Shown: positions 50,693 to 56,072 of the stretch, piece after piece | Layout of the letters: every line of letters begins with the position of its first letter | Numbering within the stretch: the first letter of the stretch is position 1 | Source: DASWHD01 sp036393335 | GTDB lineage: Bacteria; CG2-30-53-67; CG2-30-70-394 | DNA: 56,072 nt | Assembly (NCBI GenBank): GCA_036393335.1 | Contig: DASWHD010000123.1 | Span: forward strand, 1-56,072 | Direction: 5' to 3' | Notes under the pieces: generated by a model | The model's database searches: none | What the model was told of the DNA's origin: nothing | The model's input: only the letters and a program-made list of their open reading frames with translations | Made by a program: the position numbers and the translations under genes

Positions 50693-51598
50693 CTATTTCG
50701 CCCGCGGGTGGGCGCGGTCGTAGGCGTCGAGCATCTTCTGCAGGTCCACGTGGGTGTAGCGCTGGGTGGTGGACAGGGAGGCGTGGCCGAGGAGCTCCTG
50801 GATGGAGCGCAGGTCCGCCCCGCCTTCTAACAGGTGGGTGGCGTAGGTGTGGCGCAGGGCGTGGGCCGAGGTGGCGGAGGGGAGGCCGGCGGCGCGCAGC
50901 AATCCCTTGACCACGTCGTGTAATCGGCGCGGGGTGAGGCGGTCGCCGCCGGCGGCGAGGAACAACGGGTGGCCGGCGCCATCCGGCTCCGGGCGGGGAC
51001 GGTCGGGGTCGGCCAGGTAGGCGATCAGGGTGAGGCGCGCCCGGTGGACGATGGGGACGATGCGCTCCTTGTTGCCCTTGCCCCGCACCCGCAGGAGGGT
51101 GGCGTCGGCCTCCACGTCGCCCTCGTTGAGGCCGCTGATCTCGGCGATGCGCAGGCCGCAGCCGTAGAAGGTCTCCAGCAGGGCGCGGTCGCGACGGCCG
51201 GTGGGGGTATCGGGGCTGGGCACGGCGAGGAGGCGCAGGACCTCGTCGATGGTCAGGACCCGCGGCAGGTGCTCCGCCACCCGCGGCGTCGCCACCAGCC
51301 GCGCCGGATTGGTTTCGACCCGCCCCTCTCGGACCAGGAAGCGGAATAGGGAGCGCAGGGTGGCGAGCTTGCGGGCGCGGGAGTTGGCACCGACGCCGTC
51401 GCCTGCTAGCTCCGCCAGGAAACGGCGCACGGTGCGGTGGTCGACCGCCGCCGCGGTGCCCCCGTCGATCGCGCCGCTCACCCGCTGGAGGTAGCCCAAG
51501 AACTGCCGCAGGTCGGTCCCGTAGGCCCGCACCGTGTGCCGCGAGGCGCCGCGCTCGCGGACCAGGTAGGCGAGGAAGTCGGCGATGGCCTGGTCCAT
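50693..51598 (-). CDS. xerC: Tyrosine recombinase XerC
   Basis: Site-specific recombinase (301 aa) for dif-mediated chromosome dimer resolution. The N-terminal core-binding domain is MDQAIADFLAYLVRERGASRHTVRAYGTDLRQF. The catalytic domain has GLRIAEISGL (Arg), GKGNKERIVPI, HALRHTYATHLL (His-x-x-Arg) and GHASLSTTQRYTHV with the nucleophilic Tyr. The ATG at 51596-51598 fits the family; the longer frame enters a repeat. It is more XerC-like than XerD, but I cannot exclude XerD by eye. Confidence 0.93.
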   Translation of the reverse strand: MDQAIADFLAYLVRERGASRHTVRAYGTDLRQFLGYLQRVSGAIDGGTAAAVDHRTVRRFLAELAGDGVGANSRARKLATLRSLFRFLVREGRVETNPARLVATPRVAEHLPRVLTIDEVLRLLAVPSPDTPTGRRDRALLETFYGCGLRIAEISGLNEGDVEADATLLRVRGKGNKERIVPIVHRARLTLIAYLADPDRPRPEPDGAGHPLFLAAGGDRLTPRRLHDVVKGLLRAAGLPSATSAHALRHTYATHLLEGGADLRSIQELLGHASLSTTQRYTHVDLQKMLDAYDRAHPRAK

Positions 51599-51599
51599 T

Positions 51600-51718
51600 G
51601 GGGGATGGAGGGTGGGGGATGCGGGATGGGGAGAAGGAAATAGACGAATCAATCGGGCCGGCCCGCAGGGCCGGCATCCAGTCCTGCATCCCCATCCCTC
51701 AATCCCCAACCCGGGGCG
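51600..51718. repeat. GGGGGATG...CATCCCC inverted repeat
   Basis: Left arm GGGGGATGGAGGGTGGGGGATGCGGGATGGGG and right arm GCATCCCCATCCCTCAATCCCCAACCCGG are inverted. A related G/C-rich pair forms the interior of element copy 1 (1196-1312). It lies upstream of xerC. Confidence 0.55.
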
Positions 51719-51773
51719 AGGCGATGTTGAGGCGCACCGGTGAGGGTCGCAAGTCCTGGTAACGCTGCGGATC

Positions 51774-51899
51774 ACCCTCCCCCTCCGGGGGAGGGCCGGG
51801 GTGGGGGCGGTGGGCCTGGCCGATGAACTCGGAGGTGTGCCCGGCGTGTTGTTGGAGCCGAGCGCCCTCCCCCCGACCCCCTCCCGGCGGGAGGGGGGG
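51774..51899. repeat. CCCTCCCCCTCCGGGGGAGGG palindrome pair
   Basis: CCCTCCCCCTCCGGGGGAGGG at the left and CCCTCCCCCCGACCCCCTCCCGGCGGGAGGG at the right, each a hairpin and pairing together, between xerC and the SBF transporter. Similar arms occur as dispersed repeats in many high-GC genomes. Confidence 0.6.
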
Positions 51900-51919
51900 C
51901 ATGGTCAAATGGCCGAGTC

Positions 51920-52903
51920 ATGCAACGCTTGTTTGCTCGCCTGACGGCGGCCTTCCCCCTATGGGTCCTCCTCGCCTCCATCGCGGCGCTGCTCCACCCG
52001 CCCCTGTTCACCTGGTTTCGCGGCACCCTGATCACCGTGGGACTGGGGGTGATCATGCTCGGCATGGGAGTGACCCTGCGGCCCGAGGACTTCCGTGCGG
52101 TGGTGCGCCATCCCCTGCTGGTGCTCCTCGGCATCACCCTCCAGTACACGGTGATGCCGGCCCTGGGCTGGGGGCTGGGATACGTCTATGGCCTGCCCAC
52201 GACCTTCGCCGTGGGGCTGATCCTGGTCGCCTGCTGCCCCGGCGGCACCGCCTCCAACGTCATCGCCTTCCTGGCGCGGGCCGACGTGGCCCTGTCGGTC
52301 ACCATGACCGCCTGTTCCACTCTGCTCGCGGCCGTCATGACCCCGACCCTCACCACCCTGCTGGTGGGAAGCCGGGTGGAGGTGAATGCCCTCGGCCTGT
52401 TCGTCAGCACCGTGCAGGTGGTGATCCTGCCGATCGCCGCCGGGGTCCTCCTCAACCGTTTCGCCCCACGCCTCACCCAGCGCATCCTGCCGGTGGCGCC
52501 CCTGGTGGCGGTGGTGATGATCACCCTGATCGTGGCCTCGATCATCGGTGCCGGGCGCGAGCCCATCCTCGCGGCCGGCCCGCCCCTGATCCTCGCGGTC
52601 TTCACCCTCCACGCCGGCGGCTTCGCCCTCGGCTATCTCATCACCCGCCTCCAGGGCCGCGGCGTGCTTGCGGCGCGCACCCTCTCCATCGAGGTGGGCA
52701 TGCAGAACTCCGGCCTCGGCGTGGTCCTGGCGCGCCAGAATTTCCCCGACCCCATGGTCGCCATCCCCTCCGCCATCTCCTCCCTCTGCCACTCCCTGAT
52801 CGGCTCCCTGCTGGCCGCCCTCTGGCGCCGCTCCGGCGACCGCCTCTGGCAGGAGGCGGAACGGCCGGCTGGCGCGCCCCTCTTAGGAAGGCAGGAAGGG
52901 TAG
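51920..52903 (+). CDS. Bile acid:sodium symporter-family (SBF/BASS) transporter
   Basis: A 327-aa membrane protein with about ten hydrophobic spans. Hallmarks include VIMLGMGVTLRPEDF, CCPGGTASNVIAFLARADVALSVTMT (sodium-site region), and AARTLSIEVGMQNSGLGVVLA with the second helix break. Bacterial members carry organic acids or pantothenate-like compounds; the substrate here is not known. The last codons and TAG stop (LLGRQEG) lie in a GGAAGGCAGGAAGG repeat, so the C-terminus was altered by that insertion. Confidence 0.92.
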   Translation: MQRLFARLTAAFPLWVLLASIAALLHPPLFTWFRGTLITVGLGVIMLGMGVTLRPEDFRAVVRHPLLVLLGITLQYTVMPALGWGLGYVYGLPTTFAVGLILVACCPGGTASNVIAFLARADVALSVTMTACSTLLAAVMTPTLTTLLVGSRVEVNALGLFVSTVQVVILPIAAGVLLNRFAPRLTQRILPVAPLVAVVMITLIVASIIGAGREPILAAGPPLILAVFTLHAGGFALGYLITRLQGRGVLAARTLSIEVGMQNSGLGVVLARQNFPDPMVAIPSAISSLCHSLIGSLLAALWRRSGDRLWQEAERPAGAPLLGRQEG

Positions 52904-52912
52904 GAACGCAGA
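52882..52912. repeat. GGAAGGCAGGAAGG repeat, left of vapBC
   Basis: CTTAGGAAGGCAGGAAGGGTAGGAACGCAG; the stretch from AGGAAGG to CGCAG matches 53694-53720 with one mismatch in the same orientation. The two copies bracket the vapBC module (52939-53604). Confidence 0.75.
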
Positions 52913-52938
52913 AGCGGTTGTGGCGATATGCTGGCCCG

Positions 52939-53355
52939 CTACGTGGTCTCCGTCCTGCCTGGTGCGATCAAATCGACGGTGGGGAAGTAGCCCAGGTATC
53001 TCCGGGTATCGCGCGTCAGGATCCGGCAGCCCGTGACGGCCGCGTGGGCGCCGATCAAGAAATCCGCCAATACATTGGCCTTGACCCTGCCCTGCCCGCG
53101 ATAGCGGGCGAACGCCTTACCCGCCAGGAACAGGGCGGGACGCGGCACCTCCAGGAACTTGAGGTCCAACTCGGCCACCACGGCGTCCAGGTCTTCGACG
53201 GCCTCGAAGGTGAGGGACAGCTCGGCGTAAATGATCGGGTTGATGGCCAGCTCATCGATCTTGGCCAGCTCGCGCATCTGACCGACCGACCAGTCCGCCC
53301 ACTTGGGATCGTCCTCCAGCACATCCACCAGGATGTTGGTGTCGACGATGACCAC
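52939..53355 (-). CDS. PIN-domain toxin (VapC-type)
   Basis: A 138-aa PIN ribonuclease toxin: MVIVDTNILVDVL with the first catalytic Asp, NPIIYAELSLTFE with Glu, and ADFLIGAHAAVTGCRILTRDTRRY with the remaining acidic residues. The GTG start at 53353-53355 abuts the antitoxin stop (TGA-GTG). Together with the upstream AbrB-fold antitoxin it forms a type II module. Confidence 0.92.
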   Translation of the reverse strand: MVIVDTNILVDVLEDDPKWADWSVGQMRELAKIDELAINPIIYAELSLTFEAVEDLDAVVAELDLKFLEVPRPALFLAGKAFARYRGQGRVKANVLADFLIGAHAAVTGCRILTRDTRRYLGYFPTVDLIAPGRTETT

Positions 53356-53604
53356 TCACTCGTCTCCGCGCAGGAGACGCATCAACTCATCGGTGGTCCA
53401 CTTCACGGACGCCCGTCCACGCACACGGTCGAACCGGTCTTTACCACGCGCGCGTTGCACGGCCTTGCCGGTCGCCTTGCGGATGATGATGCGCCCCTGC
53501 TCGTCCACATCGAAGTCCACCTGGCTGCCGGGGCCCAGCCCCAGGGTGTCGCGGATTCGCTTCGGGATGGTGACTTGGCCCTTGCTGGTGAGGGTGGTGC
53601 TCAT
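53356..53604 (-). CDS. AbrB/MazE-fold antitoxin (VapB-type)
   Basis: An 82-aa antitoxin with a swapped-hairpin AbrB DNA-binding start: STTLTSKGQVTIPKRIRDTLGLGPGSQVDFDVDEQGRI. The flexible basic C-terminus ends DELMRLLRGDE and would bind the PIN toxin. A GGTATTACA dyad operator lies upstream. Confidence 0.93.
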   Translation of the reverse strand: MSTTLTSKGQVTIPKRIRDTLGLGPGSQVDFDVDEQGRIIIRKATGKAVQRARGKDRFDRVRGRASVKWTTDELMRLLRGDE

Positions 53605-53618
53605 GGCGGCTCCCCTGT

Positions 53619-53646
53619 GGTATTACATTGTAGAAAGTGTAATACC
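53619..53646 (-). promoter_or_regulatory. Operator dyad of vapBC
   Basis: GGTATTACA-TTGTAGAAAG-TGTAATACC is a perfect nine-base inverted repeat starting 15 bases upstream of the antitoxin ATG. On the minus strand TTACAC and TACAAT-like boxes overlap it, consistent with promoter plus autorepressor site. Confidence 0.8.
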
Positions 53647-53691
53647 TCGGGCCACTCGATGGGAAGCGAAGCACCCGTCTGCTGAGTCCAT

Positions 53692-53722
53692 CTAAGGAAG
53701 GCAGGAAGGGTAGGAATGCAGG
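53692..53722. repeat. GGAAGGCAGGAAGG repeat, right of vapBC
   Basis: CTAAGGAAGGCAGGAAGGGTAGGAATGCAGG, in direct orientation to the copy at 52882-52912. The following 230 bp to MntA contain no gene that I can support. Confidence 0.7.
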
Positions 53723-53957
53723 AGTCGAGGACGGCACGAGGAATAAACACGCCACGAGGCGGATGTTCCCGGCACGGATGGACCGCGAATGAACGCGGAT
53801 GAGGGACAGCGATGCACGCGAATGACGCGCGTATCCGTTGAACTCCATCCCCGGTTGTCCAACCGGAGCTTGGTGCGCGGCTCCAGTGAGAGGTAGGCTT
53901 TTCGGGAAAGGACGCCGGCATTCTCCGAAAAAAGGTAGCCGGCCCGAGGAGCACGGG

Positions 53958-54248
53958 ATGCAGCGCCAAGAGGTCCTTGATCGACTCGCAGGCCATCGTA
54001 CCGAGCTGACCGCGCTCGGAGTGAAATCCCTCGCGCTCTTTGGCTCCGTCGCGCAGGACCAGGCGTCACCCGACAGCGATGTCGACCTCCTGGTGACCTT
54101 CGATCGTCCAGTGGGCCTGTTCCACTTCGCTCGCGTCCGCCGGAGACTGACGGAGATCCTGGGCGCGCCGGTCGATCTCGTCACCGAGGCCGCCCTGCGG
54201 CCCGCGATGCGCGACCACGTCCTGAGGCAGCTCGTCCGTGCCGCGTAG
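53958..54248 (+). CDS. mntA: MntA-like nucleotidyltransferase antitoxin
   Basis: A 96-aa minimal nucleotidyltransferase. The GSx10DxD motif is FGSVAQDQASPDSDVDLLV (G29, S30, D41, D43); the usual Arg-Gly after GSVA is replaced by Gln-Asp. It ends with DLVTEAALRPAMRDHVL. In MntA-HepT systems it AMPylates the HEPN toxin near its active-site tyrosine, neutralising it. The HepT gene follows 10 bp downstream. Confidence 0.9.
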   Translation: MQRQEVLDRLAGHRTELTALGVKSLALFGSVAQDQASPDSDVDLLVTFDRPVGLFHFARVRRRLTEILGAPVDLVTEAALRPAMRDHVLRQLVRAA

Positions 54249-54258
54249 AGAGTGGGCT

Positions 54259-54579
54259 ATGCGCATCCAGGACATCCTGGACGCGACCAATAAGATCCTG
54301 TCTCACACGGCCGATCTCGACGTCGGCGCGTTCGCGGCGGATGCGTGGATGGTGGATGCAGTCCTCCGCAATCTCACGGTCATCGGTGAGGCCGCGCGCC
54401 ACGTCCCCGACGAGGTTGTCTCCAAGCATCCCGACCTCCCGTGGAACGAGATGCGTGACCTGCGAAACATCGTCGTCCACGAATACTTTGGTGTAGACCC
54501 CACCATCATCTGGCACACCATCCGCGAAGACCTTCCGCCCTTGGTGCCTCAGCTCGAAGCGCTGCTTCGCGATCGATAA
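54259..54579 (+). CDS. hepT: HepT-like HEPN ribonuclease toxin
   Basis: A 106-aa HEPN-domain protein with RNIVVHEY, the RX4HXY ribonuclease motif (R69, H74, Y76). The helical frame begins MRIQDILDATNKILSH and includes AVLRNLTVIGEAARHVPDEV. It probably cleaves RNA unless its tyrosine is AMPylated by MntA. The ATG at 54259 is preceded by GAGAG. It is likely co-transcribed with mntA; an HNH protein gene follows 75 bp later. Confidence 0.92.
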   Translation: MRIQDILDATNKILSHTADLDVGAFAADAWMVDAVLRNLTVIGEAARHVPDEVVSKHPDLPWNEMRDLRNIVVHEYFGVDPTIIWHTIREDLPPLVPQLEALLRDR

Positions 54580-54654
54580 CGCAATAACGCAAGGCAGACG
54601 CGGTTAACGGTTATCGGGCGGGTCATGGCTGGCGTTAGATCGCGGGGGACGAGC

Positions 54655-55434
54655 ATGGCACGCGACGACTTCTCGAAGCAGACAGTCGACACCTTGGCCA
54701 AGCGCGTGGGTGTCAGGTGCTCCAATCCTTCCTGCCGCAAGCTAACGACCGGGCCTAGGATCGAGTCGCACCGTATAGTGAACATCGGCGTCGGAGCGCA
54801 TATCACGGCTGCGGCCTCTGGTGGGCCTCGCTACGATGCCTCGCTTATCCCGGGGCAGCGCCAATCGCCGGAGAACGGGATCTGGCTCTGCCAGAACTGC
54901 GCGAAGCTGATCGATAATGATGCGAGCCGCTATCCCGTCGAGATGCTTCGCGAGTGGAAGGCTCAGGCAGAGGCTTCTGCACTCGCGGAAATCGAAGGGA
55001 GCGCGGAGCCGCAGCCTACAGATTTGTCCGCCGAGGTCGAGCTCTCCTACGCGAAGGAAAGTATCGAGTCTAAGCGGCATGACTACCGGCTTCAGGTCAC
55101 ACTTAGAAACCTCGGCACCGAGCCGCTCGGTCGCTACCACATTGACCTCGAGATGCCCGCCCGAGTGGTGCACCGCGCACAGGACCAATCCCTCTACGTT
55201 CGCGATCGGAGTACCCGCGACGTCGCCTTCTTTCGGGTGAGTTCCATCAACCATAGGGAGGAGATCTACCCAGGGGACACCAAGCTCGTTATGTCGGTGG
55301 ACTACTACATGGACGACGACATTCACCGCCATGGCTGCGATCTCTTCGAGCAGCTTGTCCGAGTCACACTCTACCGCCCTGGCATCCGGCCGTTCACCCT
55401 CGAACGCCGGTTCGGCGAATTCCAGATATTCTGA
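54655..55434 (+). CDS. HNH-type endonuclease-like protein with C-terminal sensor-like domain
   Basis: A 259-aa protein. N-terminal HNH-like zinc region: C22 and C27 (RCSNPSCRKLTTGP), HIT motif GVGAHITAAASGGPRYD with H49, SPENGIWLCQNCAKLID with N74, C79 and C82. The C-terminal half (residues about 115-259) is an unrecognised beta-rich domain (RHDYRLQVTLRNLGTEPLGRYHID...) resembling a ligand-binding or scaffold fold. HNH modules of this type are fused to many domains in predicted defence effectors. The start ATG at 54655 has GGGGGACG upstream. Confidence 0.75.
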   Translation: MARDDFSKQTVDTLAKRVGVRCSNPSCRKLTTGPRIESHRIVNIGVGAHITAAASGGPRYDASLIPGQRQSPENGIWLCQNCAKLIDNDASRYPVEMLREWKAQAEASALAEIEGSAEPQPTDLSAEVELSYAKESIESKRHDYRLQVTLRNLGTEPLGRYHIDLEMPARVVHRAQDQSLYVRDRSTRDVAFFRVSSINHREEIYPGDTKLVMSVDYYMDDDIHRHGCDLFEQLVRVTLYRPGIRPFTLERRFGEFQIF

Positions 55435-55483
55435 GCGGCCGCCGGCCATCGCCGAGTCCGTGCCCCGCCCTCAGACACTCCTG

Positions 55484-55501
55484 GTTTCCTGCCTTCCTTA
55501 G
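55484..55501. repeat. GGAAGGCAGGAAA repeat, partial
   Basis: TTTCCTGCCTTCCTTAG, a right-end-only copy of the GGAAGGCAGGAAGG family, between the HNH gene and rof. Confidence 0.5.
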
Positions 55502-55522
55502 AGGAACCTCGGAGCCGCTGAC

Positions 55523-55792
55523 TCACTCCTCAGCGCCATCGCCTGCGAATGGCAAATTGTCGAAGCGCACCAGCCGGTCGAGGCGGATCTCTAGTGTCTC
55601 TCCGTCGTTATCGACGACGAGGTACTCGGCGCCGGTGCGGCTGCGCACGTCGAATGAGACGACGGTGGCGGAGTGGCCGTGGCCGTCCGGGTCTCGCCAG
55701 GTGATCGCCACGGGCTGACGGCACAGGCAGGCGACCTCCAGGCGGTCGTGGAGGGTACAGGCGATCGGACGGTAGCCGGCGGCGTCACTCAT
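55523..55792 (-). CDS. rof: Rho-binding antiterminator (Rof/YaeO family)
   Basis: An 89-aa Rof-like protein, which binds Rho and inhibits termination. It begins MSDAAGYRPIACTLHDRLEVACLCRQPVAITW; the YRPIAC start and the beta-barrel pattern SATVVSFDVRSRTGAEYLVVDND match the family. The end IRLDRLVRFDNL is typical too. It overlaps the 3' end of the CPXCG gene by eight bases (ATGAGTGA). Confidence 0.85.
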   Translation of the reverse strand: MSDAAGYRPIACTLHDRLEVACLCRQPVAITWRDPDGHGHSATVVSFDVRSRTGAEYLVVDNDGETLEIRLDRLVRFDNLPFAGDGAEE

Positions 55793-55973
55793 CGTCGCGG
55801 CGCGCCTCGATGCCCGCAAGCTCGCCGTCGCGGTCGATCTCCACGCGCAGCTCGATGGGGTGGCAGCACACCGGGCAGTCCTCGATGGTGTCATGGCTGC
55901 CGGCGCTCACGTCCACCGCGGTCTCGAACCCCTCGCCGCAGTACGGGCATTGCAGGTCGGCCCACTCAACCAT
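55785..55973 (-). CDS. CPXCG motif-containing Cys-rich protein
   Basis: A 62-aa zinc-ribbon protein: VEWADLQCPYCGEGFETAVDVSAGSHDTIEDCPVCCHPIELRVEIDRDG. The CPYCG and CPVCC pairs form a four-Cys zinc site. Function unknown; the family is found beside rof or related regulators. ATG at 55971-55973; its stop overlaps the start of rof. Confidence 0.88.
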   Translation of the reverse strand: MVEWADLQCPYCGEGFETAVDVSAGSHDTIEDCPVCCHPIELRVEIDRDGELAGIEARRDDE

Positions 55974-56072
55974 CGGCGGCTCCTGATATGGAGGGGGACG
56001 CCACGCGCCCCCCTCGCCACCCGGCACATGTCCGGGTGGCTTCACCCCCCGTGGATGGCAGGCTCCTCGCCT

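Overview
This 56 kb window looks like a chromosomal segment of a high-GC gammaproteobacterium. Evidence includes the gene content and order (recX-alaS, purH-purD, mltG-ruvX, rpsF-rpsR), a TonB system, two Slp-type outer-membrane lipoproteins, a Rof-like antiterminator and PpsR. A purple-sulfur or Ectothiorhodospira-like lineage is plausible, but I cannot fix the genus. I see no rRNA, tRNA, CRISPR array or prophage.

Layout. 1-13.1 kb, mostly minus strand: cell-wall and housekeeping genes (mltG, ruvX, ubiB, a phasin-like protein, alaS, recX, a 3D-domain lipoprotein, coaE), then tonB, a TonB receptor with a copper-receptor CxxxM motif, and a Cys-rich small protein. 13.1-22.3 kb: rpsF-rpsR-DUF2232, a deoxyhypusine-synthase-like gene with S-adenosylmethionine decarboxylase, an orphan peptide ABC ATPase, ppsR, purD and purH. 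22.3-28.7 kb is accessory: an AT-richer patch with a basic 106-aa protein, a TlpA-like thioredoxin whose CXXC nucleophile is encoded by in-frame UGA (a probable selenoprotein with a SECIS-like hairpin), a decayed EAL-HDOD gene split by a small insertion element, a CX3CH cytochrome-like protein, an Slp lipoprotein, a cysteine desulfurase and small hypotheticals. 28.8-39.8 kb: FAD/Fe-S dehydrogenase, sigma-54-dependent amt, aminotransferase, second Slp, aldo/keto reductase, Phd-PIN toxin-antitoxin, M32 carboxypeptidase, beta-carbonic anhydrase. 39.9-47.6 kb: a 1734-aa exonuclease-RecQ-UvrD fusion, SprT-like protease, NYN-domain protein, pyruvoyl arginine decarboxylase. 48-50.5 kb: cupredoxin, B12/radical-SAM enzyme and diiron ferritin-like protein in one compact operon. 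50.7-56 kb: xerC, an SBF transporter, vapBC, MntA-HepT, an HNH protein, rof and a CPXCG protein.

The strongest signals are two. (1) The probable selenoprotein at 23246-23731, which simple gene calling would split in two. (2) An abundant family of short palindromic elements (eight copies in 56 kb) with termini CCCGCATTTCTCACC/GGTGAGAAATGCGGG flanked by CTAG. One copy interrupts a coding frame that is restored exactly if the element plus one CTAG is removed, so it is a mobile MITE with a 4-bp CTAG duplication. Several copies sit on stop codons (CTAG contains TAG) and supply the last residues or stop of rpsR, purD, ruvX and the diiron protein.

Polyamine genes recur at two places (pyruvoyl ArgDC; AdoMetDC with a DHS-like enzyme), which suggests a spermidine or homospermidine route that does not rely on a classical SpeE in this window. 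Many minus- and plus-strand long open frames opposite real genes are high-GC shadows and are not listed.
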